64,000 bases of DNA, from positions 470,995 through 534,994 of the forward strand of contig CAWGIX010000012.1 of assembly GCA_963822705.1 (NCBI GenBank), in the 5' to 3' direction. Position numbers and translations under genes: made by a program. Shown in pieces: positions 55,191 through 64,000 of this stretch. The notes below the pieces were generated by a model. That model searched no databases and was not told the DNA's origin. It was given only the letters and a program-made list of their open reading frames with translations. The DNA is from CAVRQM01 sp963822705 (GTDB taxonomy: Bacteria; Pseudomonadota; Alphaproteobacteria; Acetobacterales; Acetobacteraceae). Position 1 is the first letter of the stretch. Each line of letters begins with the position of its first letter.

Positions 55191-56202
55191 ATGCTGGACG
55201 TCGACATCATGCTCGAACACATGCGAAGCCAGTTCGCGAACGGCCGTGTCGCATGGCTGGGCGAGATCAGTGCACGGGCGTTAGCCGCTCGTCCTTGCGC
55301 CCAGCCTGGCTACACGCCTCGACCCGTCTCGGTGCACGACGCCGAATATCGCAGCCTTACCATGTCGCACCCCTACTACGGCTTCGTCGGCGCCGCAGTG
55401 GGCAGGGTCGAACACCTCATGTTTTCGGCGAATGATGACAACGTGGCGCGGACGTATTTCTATTACGGGCCGGATGCCTACGAAACGCTGAGCCTGCGCA
55501 TCTGGCAAGCCTTGGCCCGCAAGGCGCGTTGCATCTACGATATCGGCGCTTTCACGGGCCTGTATAGCCTGGTCGCTCGTGGCACCAACCCAAACGCGGT
55601 TTGCGTCGCCTTCGAGCCGATGGGGCATATCCGACACCGCGCGACGATGAACGTCGTGTTGAACGGCCAGACACGGCAAAATCCGTATCGAGCCCTACGC
55701 GCTCTCGGACCGCACGCAGCTGCTGCCGCTGTACACGTCAGTCGGTCCAAGCATGCTGGACAGCGGCGGCAGCCTGTCGAAGCGCCACGCGTCCGTGCAG
55801 TCGGTGGATTTGGTGCAAGTGATCGCGCTGGACCAATACCATGTCCAGCACGGTGAGGACCGGCCCGATCTGGTGAAGATTGACGTGGAATACCACGAAA
55901 TCGAGGTAATACGCGGCGCGGCAACGACGTTTGCCAGCATGCGCCCCAAGTTGCTGGTTGAGGTCTCGAAGCAGAATACTTTGGACGAGGTTGTGCACAC
56001 CTTGCACAAGGCCAGCTACTCCGTGTTCAGCGTGGATGACGCCCGGCTGACGCTGCACGAGCACATTGCGGGTGCACCCGTCGGCGGCGTGGCTTATGCC
56101 AGTCTCGAAGACGTGCACAACCTGATCGCCTGCCCCGATCGAGCTTCTGCCGAAGCGTGCCGCGATGTGGCCGCCAATTTGCGAGCCGATTGGGGGTGCT
56201 GA
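55191..56202 (+). CDS. FkbM family methyltransferase (one-base insertion)
   Basis: The first frame from ATG 55191 carries the SAM motif C-I-Y-D-I-G-A-F-T-G-L-Y-S. An extra A in an AAAA run near 55680 shifts the frame. After correction it continues I-E-P-Y-A-L-S-D-R-T-Q, then the FkbM signature L-V-K-I-D-V-E-Y-H-E-I-E-V-I-R-G-A and P-K-L-L-V-E-V. Total about 337 residues. FkbM enzymes O-methylate sugars or polyketides. It lies 93 nt after the sulfotransferase. Confidence 0.82.
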
Positions 56203-56291
56203 CGCGTCACGCGGCAATTTGACACCGGGCCAGCGGCCCCGGTACCACTACCTGAACAAACGGCCGACGTGCTCGGGTCAGGGAGGAAAAT

Positions 56292-57350
56292 GTGAAGATC
56301 AGCCATGTCGCAACCCTTTTCGGGGCGGCTGCAGCGCTGGCGGCAGTTCTCGGGGGCGAGGCGGCACGCGCCGCTGAAAAGACCTACACGATTTACCTGT
56401 CCAACAATTTTGTCGGCAATGACTGGCGCCAACAGATGCTCCGTTCGGCCACGGTCTCGGTGAGCAAGGGGCTGCTGGCGGGTCGCGTCGATCTGAAGAT
56501 CGAGAACGTCGACACCACCACCCAGGCGCAAATCAATTCCCTGAACAATATCGTCCGTGCCAAGCCGGACGCGATCCTGATCGATGCCGGCTCGCCGACC
56601 GCGCTCAATCCCACCATCGAACGCGCCTGCAAGGACGGCATTCTGGTCATCAGCTTCGACCAGGTCGTGACCGCCGATTGCGCCTACAAAGTCTCTTCCA
56701 ACTGGGACACCATGACGCACGACCTGGCGACCTGGATCGTGACCGTCATGGGCGGCAAGGGCAAAGTGCTGGTCGACCGCGGCTTGGCGGGTGCCCCGAT
56801 CTCCGAGATGCTCGAGACCGGCTACGAAAAAGTGCTGAAGGAGAACTCCGGCATAGAGGTGGTCGGCTATTTCAACGGCAACTATGCGCTCGGACCCGAG
56901 CAGACCGGAGTGGCAAGCTTGCTCGCTGCGAATCCGCAGGTCGACGGCATCTTGACCCAAGGCTACGGCGTCGGCGCCATCAAGGCGCTGCAGGATGCTG
57001 GACGACCGGTCGTGCCTGTGACCGCGTTCTCGTACAACATCTCGGCAGTCACCTGCGTCCAGACCCCAGGTGCTAAATGTATTCTGGGCGTCAACCCGGC
57101 CTATCTGTCCTCCGAAGCGATCCGTCTCGCGGTCGACATTTTGGACGGCAAGTCAACGTCGCCCAAGGTCGTGCAGTTGGAGAGCCCGCGGCTGACCAAT
57201 ACCATGGTCAATGCCCAGTTCTCGCCCGGGGCAAAACTGGAGCCGATCGAGATCGGCAAGAATGCGTTCCCGGATGAACCGCCCGGCCTGTCTTTGCCGG
57301 TCACGCCGACCTGGGTCGACATCACCGCCAAAGAGGCGGCGGGCTCCTAA
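56292..57350 (+). CDS. Sugar ABC transporter substrate-binding protein (RbsB-like)
   Basis: A 352-residue periplasmic protein. It has a Sec signal peptide (about 1-27, ending A-R-A-A), then T-I-Y-L-S-N-N-F-V-G-N-D-W-R, N-I-V-R-A-K-P-D-A-I-L-I-D-A-G, S-F-D-Q-V-V and G-I-L-T-Q-G-Y-G-V-G-A. GTG 56292 follows GGGAGG. First gene of a seven- or eight-gene sugar uptake and catabolism operon. Confidence 0.9.
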   Translation: MKISHVATLFGAAAALAAVLGGEAARAAEKTYTIYLSNNFVGNDWRQQMLRSATVSVSKGLLAGRVDLKIENVDTTTQAQINSLNNIVRAKPDAILIDAGSPTALNPTIERACKDGILVISFDQVVTADCAYKVSSNWDTMTHDLATWIVTVMGGKGKVLVDRGLAGAPISEMLETGYEKVLKENSGIEVVGYFNGNYALGPEQTGVASLLAANPQVDGILTQGYGVGAIKALQDAGRPVVPVTAFSYNISAVTCVQTPGAKCILGVNPAYLSSEAIRLAVDILDGKSTSPKVVQLESPRLTNTMVNAQFSPGAKLEPIEIGKNAFPDEPPGLSLPVTPTWVDITAKEAAGS

Positions 57351-57406
57351 TCCTCAAGGAGCGGGCGGGCGCCGGCCCGCCCGTCCGTCGGCATCCGTCT
57401 GTCGCA

Positions 57407-58912
57407 ATGGACGTTCTGGCAGCCACCGGCATCGCCAAGCGCTACGGTGGAATCGTCGCCCTGAACCGCGTCGATTTTTCCGCCGCCGCCGGCGAGGTGC
57501 ATGCCGTGCTGGGCGAGAACGGCGCCGGCAAAAGCACGTTCATCCAGATCCTAAGCGGAGCAGTTGCCGCCGACGAGGGCGAGTTGCGGCTGCGGGGCGA
57601 GCCGTTCCGAGCTGTCAATCCCCGCGAGGCGGAGCGGGCCGGCATCGCGGCGGTGTTCCAGGAACTCTCGCTGGTCCCCGACCTGACCGTTGCCGAAAAC
57701 ATCTTTTTTCGCCGCGAGACACTGACTTCGCTGCGAACCATCGCCCGCGGCGAGCTGCTGCGGCGCACGACCAAACTGCTGGCGGATTTGGACCTGTCGC
57801 CGATTCCGCCCGACCGTCCGGTGCGGCACTTGTCGGTGGCGGACCGGCAACTGGTCGAGATCGCCAAGGCGGTAGCGATCGACCCCGATATCCTGATTCT
57901 GGACGAGGCAACGTCGGCGCTGCCGCCGCCGCAGGTGGAATGGCTGCTGCGCATCGCTCGCGCCCGGGCGGAAGCCGGCAAAACCGTGCTGTTCATCTCC
58001 CACCGCCTCGCGGAGGTGCGCATTGTTGCCGACCGGGTCACAGTGTTTCGCAACGGAGAAAACGTCGGCACGCACCGGACCGGCGAGATAACCGACGACG
58101 GAATCGTGGCTTTGATGCTCGGCCGCCGCCTGGATCGGGTATATCCGCCGCGGCACCCCACAGCCACCGGCCGTGTGGCCCTGCGCGTCGCCGATCTGTC
58201 GGCCGGCCGATCCTTGCGCGGCGTCAGCCTGACCTTAGAGGAAGGGCAGGTCCTCGGGGTGGCAGGTTTGCAGGGTCACGGCCAGCGCGAGCTGTTTCTA
58301 TCTCTGTTCGGCGCGGTGCGGTCGCGCGGAACCATCGAGGTGTGGGGACGGCCGGTCGAAATTCGCAGCCCACGCCATGCGCTGTCGGCCGGCATCGGCA
58401 TGGCGCTGCTACCGGAAGACCGGCGCAATCAGGGGCTGTTGCTGACAAAAAGCGTGCGCGAGAACCTTGTCCTCTCGATCATGGCGCGCATCGTCCGCCG
58501 GGGGCTGATCGATCTGCCACTCGAAGCCTCGCTGGTCGCCGATGCGGTCCAGCGCCTGCGCATAAAAGTCGACACGCCGGAGCAGGAAGCCGGCACGCTG
58601 TCCGGCGGCAACCAGCAAAAAGTCGTAGTAGCAAAACTGCTGATGACGCAGGCCAGGATTTTGTTGTTCTACGACCCTACGCGCGGCGTGGATGTCGGGA
58701 CCAAAGCCGAAATTTTTCAGCTCATGCGCGATCTGGCTGAGCAAAAGTACGCGGTGCTGTTCTACTCCACCGATCTGCCCGAGCTTGTGCATGTGGCGGA
58801 CCGCGTCGCAGTGCTCAGCTACGGTCGGATTGCCGAAATTCTGGATGCGCCGGATATCGATGAGGAACGGATCTTGAAGGCGACGCTGGGCGACGCACGC
58901 CAGGCCGCGTGA
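57407..58912 (+). CDS. Sugar ABC transporter ATP-binding protein (RbsA-like, two ABC domains)
   Basis: A 501-residue tandem ATPase. Domain 1 has G-E-N-G-A-G-K-S-T and I-L-D-E-A-T-S-A-L. Domain 2 has the usual degenerate A loop G-L-Q-G-H-G-Q-R-E, then L-S-G-G-N-Q-Q-K and Y-D-P-T-R-G-V-D-V-G. Intact, in contrast to the paralogue at 28513-30017. Stop overlaps the permease ATG (TGATG). Confidence 0.93.
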   Translation: MDVLAATGIAKRYGGIVALNRVDFSAAAGEVHAVLGENGAGKSTFIQILSGAVAADEGELRLRGEPFRAVNPREAERAGIAAVFQELSLVPDLTVAENIFFRRETLTSLRTIARGELLRRTTKLLADLDLSPIPPDRPVRHLSVADRQLVEIAKAVAIDPDILILDEATSALPPPQVEWLLRIARARAEAGKTVLFISHRLAEVRIVADRVTVFRNGENVGTHRTGEITDDGIVALMLGRRLDRVYPPRHPTATGRVALRVADLSAGRSLRGVSLTLEEGQVLGVAGLQGHGQRELFLSLFGAVRSRGTIEVWGRPVEIRSPRHALSAGIGMALLPEDRRNQGLLLTKSVRENLVLSIMARIVRRGLIDLPLEASLVADAVQRLRIKVDTPEQEAGTLSGGNQQKVVVAKLLMTQARILLFYDPTRGVDVGTKAEIFQLMRDLAEQKYAVLFYSTDLPELVHVADRVAVLSYGRIAEILDAPDIDEERILKATLGDARQAA

Positions 58913-59868
58913 TGACCGCATGGTTGCGTGGAGGGGCGCCGCTCGCCGCCCCGGTGGCCATTTTGGCCATCCTGCTCGCGTTGCTGGGCTCCTTGCGTGC
59001 GGGCGTCTTCACTCTCGACGAGCTGAACGTGGACGGCGCCGCCACCATGACGCTGATCCTGGTGGCGGCCGGGGAGACCATCGTGATCGTCCGAGGCGGC
59101 ATCGATTTGTCGGTCGGCGGCGTGCTCAGCCTCAGCACGGCGATCGCCGCGACCCGGTTCGGCGACAGCGCGACGGTCACGGTTCTCTGGATGGCCCTGA
59201 TTCTGGCGCTCGGCACGGCGGTCGGCACGCTGAACGGCGCACTGATATCGCTCCTCGAGTTGCAGCCGTTTTTGGTGACCCTGGCCACCTGGTCTGTCGT
59301 CGGCGGCGTGGCGCTGGTCATTTTGCCGACCGAGGGCGGGCACATACCCGGTTTTTGGGTCGATGCGGGCGCCGGGACGGTACTCGGCCTGTCGCTCGCC
59401 ATCTGGGGGCTGATCTTGCTGCTGGTCTGGTGGGCGTGGTTCCGCCGCACGCGCCTGAACGCCACGCTGCGAGCGGCCGGATCGAGCGAACGCAGCGCGT
59501 TCTTGTGCGGCGTTTCGCTGGGCCGGATGAACCTCGCAGCCTACGGTTTGGCGGGCTTTTTTGCCGCCCTCGGCGGGCTGTTCCTGACCAGCCAGACCGG
59601 TTCCGGTTCGCCCACGGTCGGCAACGATTTTGTGCTTCCCGCGGTCGCCGCCGTTGTCATCGGCGGCACCAGTCTTTTTGGCGGACGCGGCGGACTGAGC
59701 GGCACCGTGCTCGGCGCGTTCATCCTGACCACGGTCGGCAACGTCGTGTTTGTGCTGCACATCTCCAGCTACTGGCAGCCTGTCGTGTCGGGCCTCATCC
59801 TGTTGCTCGCCGTGCTGGCCGCCTCGCTTGCCGAAAAATCCGTCTCTGCCCGCAGCGAGGCGGCGTGA
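58912..59868 (+). CDS. Sugar ABC transporter permease (RbsC-like) 1
   Basis: A 318-residue protein with 8-10 helices. Family motif V-R-G-G-I-D-L-S-V-G-G, then F-L-V-T-L-A-T-W-S and A-V-A-A-V-V-I-G-G-T-S-L-F-G-G-R-G-G. ATG 58912 overlaps the ATPase stop; its own stop overlaps the GTG of the next permease. Confidence 0.92.
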   Translation: MTAWLRGGAPLAAPVAILAILLALLGSLRAGVFTLDELNVDGAATMTLILVAAGETIVIVRGGIDLSVGGVLSLSTAIAATRFGDSATVTVLWMALILALGTAVGTLNGALISLLELQPFLVTLATWSVVGGVALVILPTEGGHIPGFWVDAGAGTVLGLSLAIWGLILLLVWWAWFRRTRLNATLRAAGSSERSAFLCGVSLGRMNLAAYGLAGFFAALGGLFLTSQTGSGSPTVGNDFVLPAVAAVVIGGTSLFGGRGGLSGTVLGAFILTTVGNVVFVLHISSYWQPVVSGLILLLAVLAASLAEKSVSARSEAA

Positions 59869-60861
59869 CCGCGCTCGCCTTGCGGCTGCGGCCGTACCGC
59901 TCGACCCTGCTGGCCTATGCCGGCGCGCTGCTGCTGTTCACCCTGACCAGTGCGTATTCGCCCGGGTTCGCGGCGCCCAGTCATCTGCGCAGCCTGATCG
60001 TCGTATCCGCCTTTACGGGCATCGTCGCCGTCGGCCAGACCTTGGTGATCATCGGCGGCGGCATCGACCTGTCGGTGCCATGGGTGCTGAACAGTGCCGC
60101 GATTTTGGTTACACTGCTCGCCGGTGGTGCTGACCGGCCATTGCTGTGGGCAGCACCCGCAATGCTCGCGGGTGGTGCGCTGGTGGGTGCGCTGAACGGC
60201 GTCGGGATTGCCTGGGCCGGCATTCCGCCGATCATCATGACGCTCTCTACCAACACCATTTTGCAAGGCCTGCTGCTGGTGGTGACCGGAGGCACGCCCC
60301 CCGCAATGACACCCCGCGTACTGCAGCAGCTTGCCACGGGACGCATCGGGCAGGTTCCGATTATTCTCCTCGTATGGGCCGCATTGGCGGCGGTGACCAC
60401 AGTTCTCCTCGGCTTCACCGCATTCGGGCGGTATCTTTACGCGATCGGCACCAGTCGGACGGTTGCGGAATTTTCCGGCGTGCCGGTGCGCGGGACGGCA
60501 GCCTTGGCCTACATCGTCAGCGGCACCACTGCGGCACTCGCCGGCATGCTGCTGGCCGGTTACAGCGGCCAGGCGTATCTCGGCATGGGCGATCCGTACC
60601 TGTTCACGTCAATCGCGGCGGTCGCGATCGGCGGCGCCTCGATTTTGGGCGGCAGCGGCTATTATCTCGGCACCATCGCCGGAGCGCTGGTGCTGACGAT
60701 CCTGACCGGCCTGCTGCCTATCTTTCGAACTCAGCAACGGCGCCCTGCTGATCGTCTATGAACTCGTGATTCTGTTCACCGTCTCGCTCGCGACACCGGT
60801 CATGCGCACCATGCTCGGCCGCCACGCAGTGCGCCGAGCCGGCGTTGATCCATCCCCATGA
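59865..60861 (+). CDS. Sugar ABC transporter permease (RbsC-like) 2 (late one-base insertion)
   Basis: About 331 residues: I-I-G-G-G-I-D-L-S-V-P-W, P-P-I-I-M-T-L-S-T-N-T, S-I-A-A-V-A-I-G-G-A-S-I-L-G-G. Near 60731 one extra A shifts the frame; without it the sequence reads L-S-N-G-A-L-L-I-V-Y and continues for 43 more residues to TGA 60859-60861. GTG 59865 overlaps the previous stop. The two permeases presumably form a heterodimer. Confidence 0.88.
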
Positions 60862-60895
60862 CATCGGTAGACGTGCGCAGGAACAGGAGGACGAT

Positions 60896-61678
60896 GTGGC
60901 GCCTGGCCAACGAATGACGGCCATGGTGACGGGGGCCGGTAGCGGGCTCGGGCGCGCGGTCGCGATCGGCTTGGCGAAGCGCGGTTGCGCCGTCGCCGTG
61001 GCGGACATTGCCGAAACGGCAGCGCAAGGAACAGTAGCGCTCTGTCGCGAAGCTGGCGCCGAGGTTTTCGGTATCGTTTTCGACCTCACCGCCGATGGCG
61101 AACCGGCGCGCGGCATCGAACGGGCCACGGAGAAATTGGGCCGGCTCGACGTTCTGGTCAACAATGCCGGCTACGGCGCGATCGAGCCGTTTTTCGACAT
61201 GAGCGCGGCGCTATGGGATCGAACGCTAGACCTCAATGTGCGCGCAGTGGCCCTCGCCTGCGCCGCGGCCGGGAAAATCATGCGCGCACAGTATTCGGGG
61301 CGGATCGTGAATATCACCTCGCCCGCCTCGCGCATGGCGCTGCCGAACTATCTCGCGTACGCGGCAAGCAAGGCGGGCGTGGATACCGTCACCCGCGCGG
61401 CGGCGATTGCGCTGGCGCCGTTCGGCGTGCTCGTCAACAGCGTCGCTCCCGGCATGATGGACACCGAGATGCAGCGCAGCACCGAACGGGCGCTCGCCCA
61501 TATCGATGGACGAGCCGATTTCGAGGCCTTCCTGGCTGAACGCACGGCGCGCGTGCCGCTGGGCCGGCGCACCGATTGCGACGAAGTGGCCGCAGGTGTC
61601 ATCTGGCTGGCGCTCGATGCGCCGCCCTATGTCACCGCCGAACGCCTCAATCTAAGCGGCGGATTGGACAAGGACTGA
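60896..61678 (+). CDS. Short-chain dehydrogenase/reductase (SDR) of the sugar operon
   Basis: A 260-residue classical SDR: T-G-A-G-S-G-L-G (about residue 13), N-N-A-G-Y-G, Ser in N-I-T-S-P-A-S, and Y-A-A-S-K. AGGAGG (60885-60890) supports GTG 60896. Its stop overlaps the transketolase ATG. Position points to oxidation of the imported polyol or sugar before the transketolase step. Confidence 0.9.
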   Translation: MAPGQRMTAMVTGAGSGLGRAVAIGLAKRGCAVAVADIAETAAQGTVALCREAGAEVFGIVFDLTADGEPARGIERATEKLGRLDVLVNNAGYGAIEPFFDMSAALWDRTLDLNVRAVALACAAAGKIMRAQYSGRIVNITSPASRMALPNYLAYAASKAGVDTVTRAAAIALAPFGVLVNSVAPGMMDTEMQRSTERALAHIDGRADFEAFLAERTARVPLGRRTDCDEVAAGVIWLALDAPPYVTAERLNLSGGLDKD

Positions 61679-62522
61679 TGGCGACCAAGAAACTTGCCGG
61701 CCGACCAGTCGCCGGTCTCTTTCCTGCAAGATGTCGCGCACCGGCTGCGTCGGCACATGGTCGGGATGGCAAGGCGCCAGGGGCAGGGTTACATCGCGCA
61801 GGGCCTCGGCATCGCCGATCTGCTGGCCGCCCTGTACTTCCACGAACTGCGCTATGATCCGCAACGCCCGGACTGGCCGGAACGCGACCGTTTCCTCCTC
61901 TCGACCGGCCATTACTCCATCGCCCTCTGGGCAGTACTGGCCGAGGCGGGCGTGATCCCGGAAGCGGAATTGGAGACCTACGGCGCCGATGACAGCCGCC
62001 TCGACATGAGCACCTTGGACACCACGCCGGGGGTGGAAATCATCGGCGGTTCGCTCGGTCACGGTCTGGGGCAGGCCGTCGGCGTGGCGCTCGGACTGTG
62101 CTTGCAGAAATCCGGGTCGCGCGTGTTTGTCGAATTATCCGACGGGGAGATGCAGGAGGGAGCGACCTGGGAGGGCGCGATGGCGGCGGGCCATTTCGGC
62201 CTCGACAATCTGGTCGCGCTGGTCGACTGCAACGGCATTCAGGCCGACGGCGCGCTGGTGCTCGACATGGAGCCGGTCGCCGAAAAATGGCGGGCGTTCG
62301 GTTGGGAGACGGCGGAAATTGACGGCAACGACATGGACCAGATCGTCAACGCGCTTCGCGGTGCGCGCAGCCCGTACGCGCCGGCCCAAGGCCATCGTGT
62401 TGAGGACGCTGCCGGGCAAGGGGATTCCGACTCTGGAGAGCCGAGAAAAAGCGCATTTCGTGCGGATTGACCCCGGGGAATGGGACACGCTCGTGCGCGA
62501 GTTGGAGACGACGCATGGCTGA
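61678..62522 (+). CDS. Transketolase N-terminal subunit (two one-base insertions)
   Basis: About 280 residues, the TPP-pyrophosphate half of a split transketolase: G-S-L-G-H-G-L-G-Q-A-V-G, and the TPP/Mg motif D-G-E-M-Q-E-G-A-T-W-E-G-A with N-G-I-Q-A-D-G. ATG 61678 begins in one frame; an extra A near 61693 shifts into the main frame. A further extra base near 62385 is needed to reach R-P-K-A-I-V-L-R-T and the TGA at 62520-62522. Works with the C-terminal subunit directly downstream. Confidence 0.88.
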
Positions 62523-63507
62523 GCGGGGCCGGACGCTGGCGATGGGACAGGACGAGGGCCCGGCGCGACGCCCCACCGTCGAAGCACCGTTCGGAAAGGC
62601 GCTGGTCGAGGCCGCACGAACCCACTCAAACATCGTGGGCCTGACCGCCGATCTCGGTAAATACACCGACATCTTGCCGTTCCGCGACGCGCATCCGGAT
62701 CGGTTCTTCAATGTCGGCATGGCTGAACAAAATCTGGTCGCGATCGCGGCCGGACTGGCCCGCACGGGCTGCATCCCGTTTGCCACCACCTATGGCGTGT
62801 TTGCGACCCGGCGGGCGTCCGACTTCATTGCCATTGCCTGCGCTCACGGCCGGGTCAACGTGAAAATCATCGCCGGACTGCCGGGCCTCACCACGGGTTA
62901 TGGCGGCACACATCAGGCCATCGAGGATCTTGGCCTGATGCGTCTTGTTCCCAATCTCGTCGTGATCGATCCCTGTGATGCGATCGAGGTGGCGCAAGCC
63001 ACGGCGGCGCTCGCCGACTACGAGGGACCGGCTTACATGCGACTGCCACGCGGCATGGTGCCGATCGTGCTCGACCCTGGCCGCTATCAGTTCCGTATCG
63101 GTCGGACTGCCGAAGTTCGCGACGGAACCGATGTGGGCATCATCAGCACGGGTCTGATGACGGAGCGGGCGATCGACGCAGCCGAGCTGCTCGCCGAACA
63201 GGGCATCGACGCCGGTATCCTGCACGTACCCACCATAAAACCGTTCGACGCGCACGGCGTGGCGGATTTTGCCAGCCGTTTTGATCTTGTGGTCACGGCG
63301 GAGAACCACGTGACCTCCGGAGGCTTGGGGAGTCTGGTCGCCGAAACCCTGTTCAACCGCGGCATCAGCAAGAAGCTGCTGCGGATCGGGCTGCCCGACC
63401 ATTTCATTCGCTGCGGATCGGTGCCGACGCTGCAGGATCGCTACGGCTTGACCGCACCCCGCGTCGCCGAGGCGATCTTGGCGGCACGAGACGGCAAGGG
63501 AGTTTGA
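62515..63507 (+). CDS. Transketolase C-terminal subunit
   Basis: A 330-residue pyrimidine-binding and C-terminal half: F-N-V-G-M-A-E-Q-N-L-V-A-I-A-A-G-L-A (with the activating Glu), F-A-T-T-Y-G-V-F-A-T-R-R, G-Y-G-G-T-H-Q-A-I-E-D. The last domain ends R-V-A-E-A-I-L-A-A-R. ATG 62515 overlaps the N-subunit end. Split transketolases are common in sugar-specific operons, where they move two-carbon units between pentoses and trioses. Confidence 0.93.
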   Translation: MAERGRTLAMGQDEGPARRPTVEAPFGKALVEAARTHSNIVGLTADLGKYTDILPFRDAHPDRFFNVGMAEQNLVAIAAGLARTGCIPFATTYGVFATRRASDFIAIACAHGRVNVKIIAGLPGLTTGYGGTHQAIEDLGLMRLVPNLVVIDPCDAIEVAQATAALADYEGPAYMRLPRGMVPIVLDPGRYQFRIGRTAEVRDGTDVGIISTGLMTERAIDAAELLAEQGIDAGILHVPTIKPFDAHGVADFASRFDLVVTAENHVTSGGLGSLVAETLFNRGISKKLLRIGLPDHFIRCGSVPTLQDRYGLTAPRVAEAILAARDGKGV

Positions 63508-63533
63508 GCGATGTGTATACTCCGAGACACGGC

Positions 63534-64000
63534 ATGAAGGTGACGCGCCTGGAGACGATCCAGCTCGCCGAGTTTCCTTTCCTGCTCTGGCTTCGCGTCC
63601 ACACCGACAAGGGTTTGACCGGCACCGGCGAGACTTTCTTTGCGCCCGGTCCGGTGGCCGCCTACCTGCACGACAACGTGGCGCCGTATCTGCTCGGCAA
63701 GGACCCGCGCGACCTCGAACTGCACAGCTTCCGCCTCCAAAACGTGTATGTCGGCTCGCGCGATTCCGGCGCGGAGACGCGGGGCAACTCGGCGGTCGAT
63801 ATCGCCCTGTGGGACATCTGCGGCCAGGCGCTTGGAGAGCCGGTTTGGCGCCTGCTCGGCGGACGAACCCATGAGCGCGTTCCTGTCTACAATACCTGTG
63901 CCGGCTACTCGCACGCTCGCGCGAGCAAGCGCCAGGCGTTGTACGAACGCACCGAGGACTGGTCGCTTGGGGAGCCGGACGCCGCTCCCAGCCCGTATGA
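63534..64000 (+). CDS. Mandelate racemase/muconate lactonizing enzyme family protein, N-terminal part
   Basis: Open to the right edge (155 codons seen). It begins M-K-V-T-R-L-E-T-I-Q-L, then L-R-V-H-T-D-K-G-L-T-G-T-G-E-T, N-S-A-V-D-I-A-L-W-D-I-C-G-Q-A-L-G-E-P-V, and V-P-V-Y-N-T-C-A-G-Y typical of an uncharacterised enolase-superfamily group. Catalytic residues lie beyond the window. A second sugar-acid dehydratase/racemase for this operon, distinct from that at 51965. Confidence 0.85.
   Translation, partial: MKVTRLETIQLAEFPFLLWLRVHTDKGLTGTGETFFAPGPVAAYLHDNVAPYLLGKDPRDLELHSFRLQNVYVGSRDSGAETRGNSAVDIALWDICGQALGEPVWRLLGGRTHERVPVYNTCAGYSHARASKRQALYERTEDWSLGEPDAAPSPY

Noticed and set aside
58920..60761. 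613-codon frame spanning both permeases
   Set aside because: First half is an out-of-frame shadow of permease 1; only the part from 59865 is real.

Overview
This is a GC-rich window (by eye roughly two thirds G+C) from an alphaproteobacterium. Acetobacteraceae or a close relative within Rhodospirillales is the best guess. The evidence is gene content and order: rimP-nusA-ylxR-infB-rbfA, grpE/dnaK/dnaJ with dapB nearby, rpmI-rplT-pheS-pheT, a MucR-type zinc-finger regulator, an OlsB-like ornithine-lipid acyltransferase, a standalone diaminopimelate decarboxylase and a DUF4175 protein. No rRNA or tRNA gene is present to fix the taxonomy.

Layout. 1-4.8 kb holds a heparinase-like C-terminus, CsbD, a flavin reductase, a branched-chain amino acid binding protein, a beta-hydroxyacid dehydrogenase, and a compact nitric-oxide module (53-aa membrane protein, group III truncated haemoglobin, NsrR) behind a good NsrR operator. 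4.8-19.7 kb is housekeeping: aspS (riddled with indels), pheT/pheS, rplT/rpmI, NAD synthase with a cysteine hydrolase, ahcY, lysA, DUF4175. 20-24.4 kb is regulatory and envelope: TusA-like, MucR, Fur, OlsB, Lnt and an XRE regulator. It is followed by nrdA preceded by paired NrdR boxes. 26.6-32.1 kb (minus strand) is a ribose-type ABC sugar operon plus an SDR; three of its genes carry many frameshifts. 32-45.3 kb is dapB, PRC-barrel, dnaJ, dnaK, grpE, a methyltransferase, an exonuclease/phosphatase remnant, and rbfA-infB-ylxR-nusA-rimP with a terminator-like leader. 45.4-50.7 kb contains SelO, a REP-associated transposase flanked by its REP palindromes, an NmrA-like oxidoreductase, an unknown protein and a DHH phosphoesterase. 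50.9-64 kb looks like one large carbohydrate catabolic region: alcohol dehydrogenase, enolase-superfamily dehydratase and beta-hydroxyacid dehydrogenase; then a sulfotransferase and a FkbM methyltransferase; then binding protein, ATPase, two permeases, SDR, split transketolase and a second enolase-superfamily enzyme cut by the window edge.

How the parts work together. The last 13 kb can be read as uptake of a pentose or polyol-like compound, its oxidation or dehydration, and entry into the pentose phosphate pathway through a two-subunit transketolase; the substrate is not evident. The NO module is a self-regulated detoxification operon. Fur-OlsB-Lnt are translationally coupled or nearly so and concern envelope lipids.

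Quality caution. Many genes that should be intact (aspS, nrdA, rbfA, dapB, mucR, transketolase, permeases) are interrupted by one-base indels while the encoded protein remains conserved on both sides. The indels are densest in 4.8-6.6 kb and 28.5-32.1 kb. I think most are sequencing or assembly errors. A few remnants (ParE-like toxin, DUF1330, exonuclease/phosphatase) look genuinely decayed.
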